DNA of 64,000 nt from NCBI RefSeq assembly GCF_024347615.1, contig NZ_AP025508.1, positions 2,852,001-2,916,000 on the forward strand, read 5' to 3'. The notes beneath the pieces are model-generated. The model ran no database searches, was not told where the DNA came from, and saw only the letters and a program-made list of their open reading frames with translations. Below, one piece after another: positions 44,715 to 54,566 of this stretch (position 1 is the stretch's first letter; every line of letters begins with the position of its first letter). The position numbers and the translations under genes were made by a program. The DNA is from Vibrio splendidus. GTDB lineage: Bacteria > Pseudomonadota > Gammaproteobacteria > Enterobacterales > Vibrionaceae.

Positions 44715-46448
44715 GTGAATATCCAAGCACTGATTAATGACAAAGTATCTCAGGCTCTAGAAGCCGCTGGCGCACCTGCAGGCTCTCCTGCGGCTGTTCG
44801 CCAATCTGCAAAACCACAATTTGGTGACTACCAAGCAAACGGCGTTATGGGCGTTGCTAAACGACTAGGCACTAACCCTCGAGAATTTGCTCAAAAAGTA
44901 TTGGACGTTCTAAACCTAGACGGTATCGCTTCTAAAGTTGAAATCGCAGGTCCAGGTTTCCTAAACATCTTCCTAGATGAAGCATTCCTAGCACAACAAG
45001 CAGACGCAGCATTAGCTGACTCTCGCCTTGGTGTTGCAGCGGCTGAAGCACAAACAATTGTTGCTGACTACTCTGCACCAAACGTTGCAAAAGAAATGCA
45101 CGTTGGTCACCTACGTTCAACGATCATCGGTGATGCTGTTGTTCGTACACTTGAGTTCTTAGGTCACAAAGTTATCCGTGCTAACCACATTGGTGACTGG
45201 GGTACTCAATTCGGTATGCTTATCGCAAACCTTGAGCGCATCCAAGCTGAAACTGGCGAAGTTTCAATGGAACTTTCAGACCTTGAGCAATTCTACCGTG
45301 AATCTAAAAAGCTTTACGACGAAGACGAAGAGTTCGCAGTAAAAGCACGTGGCTACGTAGTAAAACTGCAAGGCGGCGACGCATACTGTGCTGAAATGTG
45401 GAAAAAGCTGGTTGACGTAACCATGGTTCAAAACCAACGTAACTATGATCGCCTGAACGTATCACTGACACGTGATGATGTGATGGGTGAAAGTATGTAC
45501 AACCACATGCTTGCAAACATCGTTGCTGATCTACAAGCACAAGGCCTAGCAAAAGAGTCTGACGGCGCACAAGTTGTATTCCTAGACGAATACAAAAACA
45601 AAGATGGCGACCCGATGGGCGTTATCGTACAAAAACGTGACGGTGGCTTCCTGTACACCACAACCGATATTGCATGTGCTAAATACCGTTTTGAAGAACT
45701 GGGCGCAGACCGCGTACTTTACTTCATTGACTCTCGTCAGCACCAACACCTAATGCAAGCTTGGACTATCGTTCGTAAAGCGGGTTATGTTCCTGAGTCT
45801 GTATCTCTTGAGCACCACGCATTCGGCATGATGCTAGGTAAAGATGGTAAGCCATTTAAAACTCGCGCAGGCGGTACAGTTCGTCTTGCTGATCTTCTGG
45901 ACGAAGCAGAAGTACGTGCAACTCAGCTGATTGAATCTAAAAACCCTGAGCTAGCAGAAGACGAGAAGAAAACCATCGCGAACACAGTTGCAATGGCGGC
46001 TGTTAAATATGCAGACCTTTCTAAGCACCGTACCACTGATTACGTGTTCGACTGGGAAAACATGCTGGCATTTGAAGGTAACACAGCACCGTACATGCAG
46101 TACGCGTACACTCGTGTTGCTTCAATCTTTGCTAAAGCAGGCATTTCTATGGACTCTCTTGAAGGTGAAATCAAAATCACTGAAGAAAAAGAGAAAGCCC
46201 TTATCGCGAAACTTCTACAATTTGAAGAAGCGGTACAGTCTGTTGCTCGTGAAGGTCAACCGCACATCATGTGTAGCTACCTGTTCGAACTTGCTGGTCA
46301 ATTCTCTAGCTTCTATGAAGCGTGCCCTATCCTTGTGGCTGAAGATGAAACCGTTAAACAGAGCCGCCTGAAGCTTGCTGCACTGACAGCTAAGACTATC
46401 AAGCAAGGTCTGTCTCTTCTAGGTATCGAAACTCTAGAGCGCATGTAA
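44715..46448 (+). CDS. argS: arginyl-tRNA synthetase
   Basis: ArgRS charges all tRNA-Arg species, including the split and intron-bearing UCU tRNAs of this window. The 577-aa class I enzyme has the HIGH variant [20 protein letters not shown] and the N-terminal and C-terminal tRNA-recognition domains. The KMSKS region is degenerate, as in most ArgRS. The start is GTG 44715 (VNIQALIN), which matches the E. coli start and has AAGGAA seven bases upstream; an upstream ATG-like reading from 44700 lies over this site. Confidence 0.96.
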   Translation: MNIQALINDKVSQALEAAGAPAGSPAAVRQSAKPQFGDYQANGVMGVAKRLGTNPREFAQKVLDVLNLDGIASKVEIAGPGFLNIFLDEAFLAQQADAALADSRLGVAAAEAQTIVADYSAPNVAKEMHVGHLRSTIIGDAVVRTLEFLGHKVIRANHIGDWGTQFGMLIANLERIQAETGEVSMELSDLEQFYRESKKLYDEDEEFAVKARGYVVKLQGGDAYCAEMWKKLVDVTMVQNQRNYDRLNVSLTRDDVMGESMYNHMLANIVADLQAQGLAKESDGAQVVFLDEYKNKDGDPMGVIVQKRDGGFLYTTTDIACAKYRFEELGADRVLYFIDSRQHQHLMQAWTIVRKAGYVPESVSLEHHAFGMMLGKDGKPFKTRAGGTVRLADLLDEAEVRATQLIESKNPELAEDEKKTIANTVAMAAVKYADLSKHRTTDYVFDWENMLAFEGNTAPYMQYAYTRVASIFAKAGISMDSLEGEIKITEEKEKALIAKLLQFEEAVQSVAREGQPHIMCSYLFELAGQFSSFYEACPILVAEDETVKQSRLKLAALTAKTIKQGLSLLGIETLERM

Positions 46449-46476
46449 TTCCCTTCGGGTTACAATGAATAAATAC

Positions 46477-46505
46477 AAAGGTTGATGTGAGAGCATCAAC
46501 CTTTT
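46477..46505 (+). terminator. terminator after argS
   Basis: AAAGGTTGATG/CATCAACCTTT with a 6-nt loop is followed by a T-rich tract. Confidence 0.88.
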
Positions 46506-46565
46506 GTTTTATCTGGAGGTTTCGTTTACTCGTTTATCTTTGCGACTAGTCGGCCTACGCAGCAA

Positions 46566-46796
46566 GAGATCTCCTACTACGCTCCTTCGTCGCTATAGGA
46601 GATGACGAAAATAAGTGTCGTTAGTCCAACTCGACATTAATGAACTTATCAAACTACACCGAATCGTTACCGCCTATAGTTAGGGACAAACGTAATAGGA
46701 AATCTCCTCCAAACGCGTAACACAAGCAAAGCCATTCGCTAAAACTCTCCTCGCCCGTCATTCCCTGCAGTGAGGAACGAACGTGATAGGGAATCT
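46566..46796. repeat. three more copies of the dispersed palindromic repeat
   Basis: Copies at 46566-46609, about 46663-46709, and 46756-46796 share the parts GCTCCTTCGTCGCTAT, GGGAAT and CGTCATTCCC with the pair at 43564-43746. They fill most of the 370-bp gap between argS and the HIT gene; no gene is seen here. Confidence 0.65.
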
Positions 46797-46873
46797 GCTT
46801 ATTGAGAACGTAAGCGCTAGCCACATCCCAACTCCAACCTTATACTCAAGTAAAACAATTAATTGGAAAGATC

Positions 46874-47302
46874 ATGAGCTTTGAACTTCACCCACAGTTA
46901 GCAAAAGACACCACGCTTATCGGCGAATTTCCACTAAGCTTGGCACTGCTAAGCAAAGACAGTGCTGTGCCTTGGGTTATCTTGGTACCAAAACGTGCCA
47001 ACCTAAAAGAGTTGCACCATCTGCCAATGAAAGAACAACAGCAGTTCTTGCTTGAGTCTCAAGCGGTAAGCCAAGCATTAGAAGCGACGTTCCAACCAGA
47101 CAAGTTAAACCTAGGCGCGCTGGGTAACATGGTGCCACAACTGCACATTCACCATATTGCACGTTTCAAAGACGACATCGCGTGGCCAGGTCCAGTATGG
47201 GGCAACACCAAAGGCGAACAGCGCAGTGAAGAAGAACAAGCCGCAATCCATACTCGCATTCAAAACGTTTTATCGCTGAGCTCTATCTTTAAGAAAGCGT
47301 AA
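46874..47302 (+). CDS. HIT family hydrolase
   Basis: A 142-aa histidine-triad protein. The triad region VPQLHIHHIARF fits HxHxx-type members, with the second His acting on a nucleotide phosphate; the strand VPWVILVPKRANLKELHHL is typical of the fold. It probably hydrolyses a dinucleotide or nucleotide conjugate. It stands alone between two terminators. Confidence 0.85.
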   Translation: MSFELHPQLAKDTTLIGEFPLSLALLSKDSAVPWVILVPKRANLKELHHLPMKEQQQFLLESQAVSQALEATFQPDKLNLGALGNMVPQLHIHHIARFKDDIAWPGPVWGNTKGEQRSEEEQAAIHTRIQNVLSLSSIFKKA

Positions 47303-47357
47303 TTCGAGTTCATCTCACTACGCATTAAAGCAAGGCTTTTCAGAATAGACACATGAC

Positions 47358-47395
47358 AAAAAGCCGCTCATCTAAAATAGGTGAGCGGCTTTTTA
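47358..47395. terminator. bidirectional terminator between the HIT gene and feoC
   Basis: AAAAAGCCGCTCA and TGAGCGGCTTTTT form a perfect stem with an 11-nt loop. Confidence 0.92.
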
Positions 47396-47438
47396 TTGTC
47401 TAATCTCGTCGTTTTCAACGAGAGTATGAAGCTCTGAA

Positions 47439-47669
47439 CTACATCATCACATTCAGTGACAGACCATCTTGTTTGCTGATGGTGTAACGAATACGTGTTG
47501 TATGGCCATGCTTGTTGGTGTCGACCAAGCGAGATACCTTACCTTTCTTGACCCACACACTCAGCATCGCATCGACACCGTCTTCGCTCATTCCAAACTT
47601 AGACGCAAGTTCACTACGAGCAGCAACGCCCTCGTTATCAATGTATTGATGAAGTTCAGTTAAAATCAT
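47439..47669 (-). CDS. feoC: FeoC, small Feo accessory protein
   Basis: A 76-aa winged-helix protein (MILTELHQYIDNEGVAARSE, then SELASKFGMSEDGVDAMLS). It lacks the iron-sulphur cysteines seen in enterobacterial FeoC. In Vibrio it binds FeoB and is needed for ferrous iron uptake. It overlaps the feoB stop by 4 nt and ends the feoABC operon. Confidence 0.9.
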   Translation of the reverse strand: MILTELHQYIDNEGVAARSELASKFGMSEDGVDAMLSVWVKKGKVSRLVDTNKHGHTTRIRYTISKQDGLSLNVMM

Positions 47670-49939
47670 ACTACTTGCACCTCTAGCGCTTTTTGCTTAC
47701 TGCCAATTTTCTTGAAGACGCGATACGTCACCACAAAGCCACCAGCAATTGCCACCATCCACACAGCACTACTTACTGGGTGTACAGCGAAGTTTGCTGC
47801 TTGGTAGTAGAAGGTTGCACCGAAGTAACCAAGAGCCATTGTCCATACCGCTATGAAGCGGGCGAACGTCTGACCAAACTCACGAACATAAGCGCCCATC
47901 GCAGCAACACAAGGTGTGTAAAGCAGGATAAGAATCAAGTAAGCAAACGCAGCGTGGCCTGATACAAACTTGTCTTTCAAGTTACCAAAGATCGAAGTAT
48001 CAACCTCTTGATCTGCAGCCACAGAGCTTGAGTCAGACAAGTCGCCCACTTCAATGCCTAATGGATCTGAATAGCTCAAACCAGCTAGGTTTTCAGGGAT
48101 AGTCATGACGGCTTCTTGCAAGCTTGCTGCTAAATCGAATTCAGCCGCTTCTTCATCTGATGGCGTGGTGTACAAGCTGTTTAATGTACCAACAACGGCT
48201 TCTTTCGCAAAAATACCCGTAATAATACCAACCGTTGCAGGCCAGTTCTCTTCAGTAATACCAATAGGTTGGAACACTGGAGTCACAACTTGAGCCGCTT
48301 TAGATAGCACTGAGCTTTCGCTGTCTTCGTTACCAAAACTGCCGTCCATACCTAATGAGTTCAGGAAGCTAAGAATAGCCACAACCATAACGATGGTTTT
48401 ACCTGCGCCAAGCACAAAACGTTTCAGCTTCTGCCAAGTTTTCAACATCACATTTTGCACGGTCGGCAACTCGTAATCCGGCATTTCCATAACCAAGCTA
48501 TCACTGCTACCAGGATAGATAGTATTTTTAAGGAATAAGCCCGTAAATACAGAAGCAACAATACCCATGATGTACAGAGCGAATACTACATTTTGTCCGG
48601 CACCAGGGAAAAACGCAGCTGCGAATAGTGCGTATACCGGCAAACGCGCACCACATGACATAAACGGTGCCATTGATGCTGCCAGTTTACGTTCACGCTC
48701 TTGGTCAAGAGTACGAGTTGCCATGATTGAAGGTACGTTACAACCAAAACCAAGTACTAACGGAACAAACGCTTTGCCCGGTAAGCCAATCTTCTGCATC
48801 ACTTTATCAAGTACAAATGCAGCACGAGCCATGTAACCCGAGCTTTCTAATACCGCTAAGAACAAGTAAAGCGCGGCAATAACCGGAATAAAGGTCGCAA
48901 CCGTTTGAATACCACCGCCGATGCCATCGGCAAGAATGGTGACTAGCCAAACCGGTAAATGGCCATCTAATAAGTGGTGTCCACCATCAACTAATATTGC
49001 GCCAACACCAATATCAAAGAAGTCGATAAACGCACTACCGATATTGATAGAGAACATGAACATTAGGTACATGATGACGAAGAAGAAAGGAATACCGACC
49101 CATTTATTCAAAATGAATTGGTCTGCTTTCTCAGTAAAGTTACGGCTTAGTTTCCCTTCACTGCGACGAACACGTTTACAAAGGTCATGTAAGAAAGTGT
49201 ATTTAGCGTCAGCAACAGCAAGGTCAATATCGAAATCGGCTCCTAGGCGCACACTGTCAATTTGAGTGCGAGTTTGAGGAGCCAATCCGTTCAAGACTAA
49301 GTAATCATTTTCTAAAGCTCGAATAGCCAGAGCTCGGTGAGATACATCAGCATCATCAAATTGTGACTCAACAGAAGGGATAAGAGCTTCTAACGCGGCA
49401 TCGTAATCAATAGAGATAGGATCAATACTCACACCTTGAACAAGGAGTTTATGTAGACGCTCTTTAAAACGTGCAACTTGGCCTTTGTCGTTTGCAGACA
49501 AGCTTAAAACTGGACAGCCAAGCTCTTTCTCTAGCGCTTTAAGGTTAATCACCTGACGCTCACGCTTTAATACATCCATCTTGTTCAATACAACGATCAT
49601 TGGGCGACCCAACTCTCGTAATTGTAATGTCATGTATAAGCTTCGTTCTAGACAGCTTGCATCTACAACATTGATGATCACATCTGCAGGGTGAGTTAGC
49701 ACAGCACGAGACGCGATAGATTCATCGATACTGTTCGCATCATTACCACTGTCTAGTGCGTAGATACCCGGTAAATCCGTTAGCTGAAACTGATCACCAG
49801 CATGCGAATACAAACCCGTCTTCTTTTCTACGGTTACACCTACCCAGTTACCAACGTGCTGCTTAGCACCAGTTAAGGCGTTAAATAATGTTGTTTTACC
49901 ACTATTTGGGTTACCAACGGTAAGAACTTGATAATCCAT
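47666..49939 (-). CDS. feoB: ferrous iron transporter FeoB
   Basis: FeoB takes Fe2+ across the inner membrane. The 757-aa protein has an N-terminal G domain: GNPNSGKTTLFNALTG (G1), TDLPGIYAL (G3), and VLNKMDVL (G4). Two Gate motifs follow in the membrane part, among them LGFGCNVPSIMATR and MSCGARLPVYALF with conserved cysteines. It starts one base after the feoA stop region. Expected regulation is by Fur and anaerobic factors. Confidence 0.97.
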   Translation of the reverse strand: MDYQVLTVGNPNSGKTTLFNALTGAKQHVGNWVGVTVEKKTGLYSHAGDQFQLTDLPGIYALDSGNDANSIDESIASRAVLTHPADVIINVVDASCLERSLYMTLQLRELGRPMIVVLNKMDVLKRERQVINLKALEKELGCPVLSLSANDKGQVARFKERLHKLLVQGVSIDPISIDYDAALEALIPSVESQFDDADVSHRALAIRALENDYLVLNGLAPQTRTQIDSVRLGADFDIDLAVADAKYTFLHDLCKRVRRSEGKLSRNFTEKADQFILNKWVGIPFFFVIMYLMFMFSINIGSAFIDFFDIGVGAILVDGGHHLLDGHLPVWLVTILADGIGGGIQTVATFIPVIAALYLFLAVLESSGYMARAAFVLDKVMQKIGLPGKAFVPLVLGFGCNVPSIMATRTLDQERERKLAASMAPFMSCGARLPVYALFAAAFFPGAGQNVVFALYIMGIVASVFTGLFLKNTIYPGSSDSLVMEMPDYELPTVQNVMLKTWQKLKRFVLGAGKTIVMVVAILSFLNSLGMDGSFGNEDSESSVLSKAAQVVTPVFQPIGITEENWPATVGIITGIFAKEAVVGTLNSLYTTPSDEEAAEFDLAASLQEAVMTIPENLAGLSYSDPLGIEVGDLSDSSSVAADQEVDTSIFGNLKDKFVSGHAAFAYLILILLYTPCVAAMGAYVREFGQTFARFIAVWTMALGYFGATFYYQAANFAVHPVSSAVWMVAIAGGFVVTYRVFKKIGSKQKALEVQVV

Positions 49940-50161
49940 TTAGATAACCTCGATTTGTTCTGCAATGCTTTCACGAATGGCGATAGAAACACCTCTCACC
50001 TCCACTTGAAGCGGATCACCCATCGGCGCACGACGGATTAGCGTCACCTCAGTTTTTGGCAACATGCCCATAACCATAAGTTTTTTTCTAACGTCTGGTG
50101 TTAAGCCTGTTAGTGCAACAATAGAAGCCGCTTTTCCTTGCTCGAGTTGTGAGAGTTTCAT
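49940..50161 (-). CDS. feoA: FeoA, SH3-like Feo protein
   Basis: A 73-aa SH3-fold protein (MKLSQLEQGKAASIVALTGL, then RAPMGDPLQVEVRGVSIAIR). It supports FeoB in iron uptake. It is first of feoABC and adjoins feoB with no gap. A Fur-like site lies just upstream. Confidence 0.95.
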   Translation of the reverse strand: MKLSQLEQGKAASIVALTGLTPDVRKKLMVMGMLPKTEVTLIRRAPMGDPLQVEVRGVSIAIRESIAEQIEVI

Positions 50162-50179
50162 AAATGCCCAATTCGTGAC

Positions 50180-50203
50180 TGATAATGAGAAAGATTGTTA
50201 TTA
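50180..50203. promoter_or_regulatory. Fur-box-like site upstream of feoA
   Basis: TGATAATGAGAAAGATTGTTATTA partly matches the Fur consensus in both halves (GATAATGA and TTATTA); it lies 19 bp from the feoA start. Imperfect match, so moderate confidence. Confidence 0.5.
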
Positions 50204-50504
50204 CTGCCATGATACACATACATGACCACAATTCTATTGTGTGAAATCAATGTTTTCGAAAATACATACTCGTAAATTTCGTTAAAAACGTTTACGTCAA
50301 AAACGTTACTTTCAACAAACAACGAGAACTACCTCACTAGTACCAATCAAGAAAAACCAACATAAATCACTAATTATCAACAACTTAAAATAATGTCGGT
50401 TTTCTCATGGCCATCTGTCGTTAATTTTATAAGTAAAATAAGTGGGCAGACGTATAGTTACTCCAACGAAGAGAAACTACTTCTCTTTAATTTTATTCCA
50501 GAGG

Positions 50505-50598
50505 TGATGTGGCTTGCCATATCACTCCGGCAGCAAGCGAAGGTGTCCTTGGCACCCGTGGTATAGTCCCCCCGGCTATACCACGATATTTTTTTTCT
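50505..50598 (+). ncRNA. possible small RNA ending in a strong terminator
   Basis: No reading frame explains a strong intrinsic terminator at 50558-50595 facing right, 350 bp from any rightward gene. A second hairpin (GGTG/CACC near 50542-50556) precedes it. The 5' end and promoter are not certain; TATAGT near 50453 could be a -10. Confidence 0.35.
50558..50595 (+). terminator. strong orphan terminator
   Basis: GTGGTATAG (50558-50566) and CTATACCAC (50576-50584) form a 9-bp perfect stem followed by GATA and eight T. Confidence 0.8.
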
Positions 50599-50640
50599 TC
50601 CTTTTGTTTTATCCCAACAGCCTTTCAAACTCCCCACTGA

Positions 50641-50699
50641 TCTCTATCTCTATCTCTATCTCTATCTCTATCTCTATCTCTATCTCTATCTCTATCTCT

Positions 50700-50700
<1 letters not shown>
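50641..50700. repeat. hexamer microsatellite (TCTCTA)10
   Basis: Ten perfect tandem copies of TCTCTA. It ends at the left arm of the inverted repeat at 50700-50757. Confidence 0.97.
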
Positions 50701-50854
<154 letters not shown>

Positions 50855-50862
50855 GAAGCATA

Positions 50863-50893
50863 AAAAAGCCCCAACACGAATGTCGAGGCTTAG
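50863..50893 (-). terminator. terminator of the large AraC-type regulator gene
   Basis: On the minus strand AAGCCTC and GGGGCTT form a short stem followed by TTTTTT, 43 bp after the stop codon. Confidence 0.6.
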
Positions 50894-50935
50894 AGTATCT
50901 TTGTCTATGTAGAAGTAGAGTAAATCCGCAGCTCA

Positions 50936-53900
50936 CTACTCTTCGCTGTTTTCAGCAAACTTAGATGGCGACATACCAAAATGGTGCTTAAACCTTTGAC
51001 TGAAATAGGAAGGGTCATTAAAACCAGAATCAAACGCGACGTCTGAGATCTTCTCTCCCGCAAGTAACCGCTCGCACGCATGCTCTAAACGCACTTCATT
51101 CAAATGCTCTTTAAAGGTCTTGTTATAAGCCGATTTAAAGCGTCTCTGTAAGCTTCTCTCTGACATGAACAAGTACTTAGCAGCAGTTGCAGTACTGAAC
51201 TCTGCATCGGCGTAGTTTTCGCTCACAAGCTGCGACACTCTGTTTTTCCACTCTTGTTCAGCACTCAACCTTTGTTGCTCTGGCGTTGAAGCGGCAAGCT
51301 TAATGGTTTCAATCTGCTCAATTGTGCTGGCTTCCAGGTTATCCAGCACTTGATATTCAATCGGCCACGAAAGCTGAACCTTATTTTGATAGTCAGAAAC
51401 AAACGCGTTCAGCTCACCACCACTCTGATTCATCAATAGAGGTAATTTTTCGATATTTAGATCAGTCGATTTTCCGGTATTGTCACTCATGCTTGATGCC
51501 AATTTAGGGAAAGGCATCCCATGATCTCGAATCGTAACGACAAGATGCTCCTTCACTTCTTCAACCAGAACCACCATGCTTTGTGACTTAAAGTTTCTCT
51601 TGATGATGCTCGCAACCAAGTTGTTGAAAATAATATCGAGATTAAAATACAGTAAGGATACGTATCGTTGTTTGGTATCAACTCTAATATCCAGTTCAAT
51701 ACCTGCTTTGGCTAAATCATCTTGCCAAGCTTTGAGTACCGCTTCTAAGATCAAAATTATATCGTAACTGACCTTCCCTTCTCCTTGAGGTGTATTGCTC
51801 AATTGAGCCAAGCCATTTTTCAGCGTTAAGATTGGCGACTTGCCTTTCTCATCATTCCAATTCGGGAGCATCGCAGCAATATGATTAACTTCAGATGAGA
51901 GTTCATTTGCTGTGTGCGATACAAGCGCACTCTTAACTGATAGTTGCTTTTTAAGCTGTTGATTGGTCGTCAACAGAATGCGACTTTGGTGCCTCAGTTG
52001 ATCTGTTTTTAATGCAACTTGCGCTTTTAGGTGTCTATTGGCAAAAGTGACATAACGCGAACGCCAAAAGACCAAGATAGTCACGACACCAATCAACAGC
52101 ACCAGAGAGCTTGCGGCAGCCCAATTAGTCAGATACCAAGGCTCAGCGATTGAGAAGCTTTGATTCGTTGACACAAAGCGATAATGCGAGTCCTTAACGG
52201 GTTTAACTTCCAGTGTATAGTCCCCCGGAAGAAGATGGTCGAGCGTTAACAAGCCTCCTTCAAATTCACTCCAAGGTTCATCGTCGCTCAGGCGATACTC
52301 CATCGCAGGGGCAAACGTCGCAGGTAGGATGCCCAACTTAAAACTCATGGATGAACCATAAGGGATTTCATCCAAATCAGCTGTCTTACCACCAAGTGAT
52401 ACGGTTTGCTGATCAACACTGATCTTACTCAGCAATGCTCGACTATGAGGTGTTGTTGATACCAATAACTCATCAGATAACGCACTGACTACGCCATACT
52501 TTGATCCAAAAATAAGCCTCGTAGATTGGCTGCCTTCGCTGTCAAACAAGGCACATGCCCCTGCCGCCAGTTCATTGGTGATCAAGCCAAATGGTGAACC
52601 GATATGTTTATGCAGTTGCCCATCCAGTCCGTAATAGCTGATACCTTTCGAAGAACCTAACCACACACCATTGTCATCGCTTATTAAGCAATTTGGGCTA
52701 ATATTGTCTTCAACAAGCGTGACCTCTTGAATAATAGAGCTGTCATAAGGGATTCGATACACGCCATAACTACTCGCAAACCATTGAGCCCCATCCTTCG
52801 CTTTTTCAATATCGACCACTTTGCCAAATCGTTCGCTTGAGCGACTAAAACTAATCCGTTTATCAATAAAAGAGTAGAAGCCGTGGTCAGTGCCTATATA
52901 TATACGACCTTGTAACCCTATATTGAGAGCCGTGATTTTTGCTGGCAAAAACTTATCAACTAACCAGTCAGTACCGTACCCCGTCAGCTTCATGGTTTCG
53001 ATAGATAACGAATAAAGGTCTTGCCCCGATGTTATCCAAAGTACGTTATCAGCTTGAAGCGCAAAGTTCTCAACGTGTACCCCTTTGATAGACCTTGGTA
53101 AACCGAGCACTTCAGGCTCTAACGTATTGGTATTAAAACTAATAATGCCTTCTTCAGTAGCCAACCAAATGGAAGAACCAAAGATCTCAAAGTCCTGTAC
53201 CGAGCTGGAATAAACACGAATTGGGTTCTCTTTGCTTTGAGCATCGACCAAATAGAGGCCCATTGAGGAAGCTACCCAAGATAGTTGTTCGCTAACCGGC
53301 TGTACTTTGTTTATCACGACACTACTTGAGTGCATTCCCATACCCGTTAATGGCGTTCTTGAGAATGTCTTACTGAACAGTGAGAAATATCGGATGCCGT
53401 TATTTGTCGCAACCCACATCCCACCAGCATGGTCGTTGATTAACGAATATATTTTCTCTCCCGGTAACGAGAAATCTTGATTAGCGGCTTGTTCGAATCG
53501 TGTAATTTGACCCGTAATGAAGTTATAACTAATGAGTCCATGCTCAGTGCCAATCCAATATTGGTCTGAAGTTTCAGCAAGCGAGAGAACGTGCGACCCT
53601 TTTATTTTGTTCTCTTTATCTGGATTCGCGAGATCAACAATCACCGCCCCATTTAAAGTGCCAATCACTAACTCTCGTCTAGCATTAGAAAAATAAACCG
53701 TCTCAATATGGTGCTTATCTGATGCAGTGATGTGAGTAAACTCTTGCGCCTCAGAAAGGTAAGCACCAGAACTGGTCGCGAGTACCCATTTTGACAACAC
53801 CCACTCCGCATCGTTAATCGCAATATCACTGCTATTGTTGTATCGATACAGTTTGAGTAGTGAGTAGGTGGTAAATTCTAAAGATTGAGTGTTGTAAGTA

Positions 53901-54364
53901 TAAAAATTACTGCCATCTGTGACCCAAATATAATCACCTGATGAGCCGATATTCGCGATCTCAGCGCCGGGGCTTAAACTAAACGCAAGCTCATTGCCAA
54001 TACCAGGGCTATGTCGGTACACCTCATTATCAAAAAATGTCCAAAACTCATCGTTAAGAAACGCGACTCTTTCTGAAGAAAATTGCAGAAGGCTGCCCTT
54101 TCGAGGGAATAGGGTTCGCCCATCATAAAAGAGTACTTTTCCATGGACATCATGAACCCATAGCCCGCCGCCGGCACCTAAGTACAGGTTTTTAGCCGCA
54201 AGAAAGTTCCCTTGCGCTTGAACGGGCAAAGGATAGAAAACGGAGGGTGATGTATTTACCGCGAGAACGCTAAATGAAATGCTCATTAACATGAACATTC
54301 TGAAGATAATTCGATACAACTTTTCATCCTGAACAGCAATAACACATGAAATTATGGTGTCCAC
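50936..54364 (-). CDS. membrane-bound periplasmic-sensor AraC-type regulator
   Basis: A 1142-aa one-piece regulator. After an N-terminal hydrophobic segment comes a long periplasmic part of two-component-regulator propeller repeats (recurring GxxWVATNNGI-type strands such as GGMWVATNNGIRYFS), then a Y_Y_Y-like domain (about 695-745) and one membrane helix (about 758-778). The cytoplasmic part has a coiled coil and a weak kinase-like region in which the phospho-acceptor and ATP motifs look degenerate. It ends in an AraC helix-turn-helix pair (LFMSERSLQRRFKSAYNKTF, then DVAFDSGFNDPSYFSQRF). This is like a hybrid two-component protein without a receiver domain. It probably senses a periplasmic ligand. 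It stands between feoABC and znuA; the target is unknown. Confidence 0.82.
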   Translation of the reverse strand: MDTIISCVIAVQDEKLYRIIFRMFMLMSISFSVLAVNTSPSVFYPLPVQAQGNFLAAKNLYLGAGGGLWVHDVHGKVLFYDGRTLFPRKGSLLQFSSERVAFLNDEFWTFFDNEVYRHSPGIGNELAFSLSPGAEIANIGSSGDYIWVTDGSNFYTYNTQSLEFTTYSLLKLYRYNNSSDIAINDAEWVLSKWVLATSSGAYLSEAQEFTHITASDKHHIETVYFSNARRELVIGTLNGAVIVDLANPDKENKIKGSHVLSLAETSDQYWIGTEHGLISYNFITGQITRFEQAANQDFSLPGEKIYSLINDHAGGMWVATNNGIRYFSLFSKTFSRTPLTGMGMHSSSVVINKVQPVSEQLSWVASSMGLYLVDAQSKENPIRVYSSSVQDFEIFGSSIWLATEEGIISFNTNTLEPEVLGLPRSIKGVHVENFALQADNVLWITSGQDLYSLSIETMKLTGYGTDWLVDKFLPAKITALNIGLQGRIYIGTDHGFYSFIDKRISFSRSSERFGKVVDIEKAKDGAQWFASSYGVYRIPYDSSIIQEVTLVEDNISPNCLISDDNGVWLGSSKGISYYGLDGQLHKHIGSPFGLITNELAAGACALFDSEGSQSTRLIFGSKYGVVSALSDELLVSTTPHSRALLSKISVDQQTVSLGGKTADLDEIPYGSSMSFKLGILPATFAPAMEYRLSDDEPWSEFEGGLLTLDHLLPGDYTLEVKPVKDSHYRFVSTNQSFSIAEPWYLTNWAAASSLVLLIGVVTILVFWRSRYVTFANRHLKAQVALKTDQLRHQSRILLTTNQQLKKQLSVKSALVSHTANELSSEVNHIAAMLPNWNDEKGKSPILTLKNGLAQLSNTPQGEGKVSYDIILILEAVLKAWQDDLAKAGIELDIRVDTKQRYVSLLYFNLDIIFNNLVASIIKRNFKSQSMVVLVEEVKEHLVVTIRDHGMPFPKLASSMSDNTGKSTDLNIEKLPLLMNQSGGELNAFVSDYQNKVQLSWPIEYQVLDNLEASTIEQIETIKLAASTPEQQRLSAEQEWKNRVSQLVSENYADAEFSTATAAKYLFMSERSLQRRFKSAYNKTFKEHLNEVRLEHACERLLAGEKISDVAFDSGFNDPSYFSQRFKHHFGMSPSKFAENSEE

Positions 54365-54566
54365 AACGTCTTATCGCTGCTGAACCAAAAATTCAGTTTT
54401 TTTGTGCTTATTATTATCTTTCTATTTTAGCGGAAATTAACAAAGGAGAAAGGAGGTTTGCTATTTGTTGAGAGGTTTTATCTTAGCGGTCACGAAAATG
54501 CCGCAAAAAGCGGCATGATTCATAAATTAACGAGAGCAAAGTGTCGTTAGGAATATTGATTACTGA

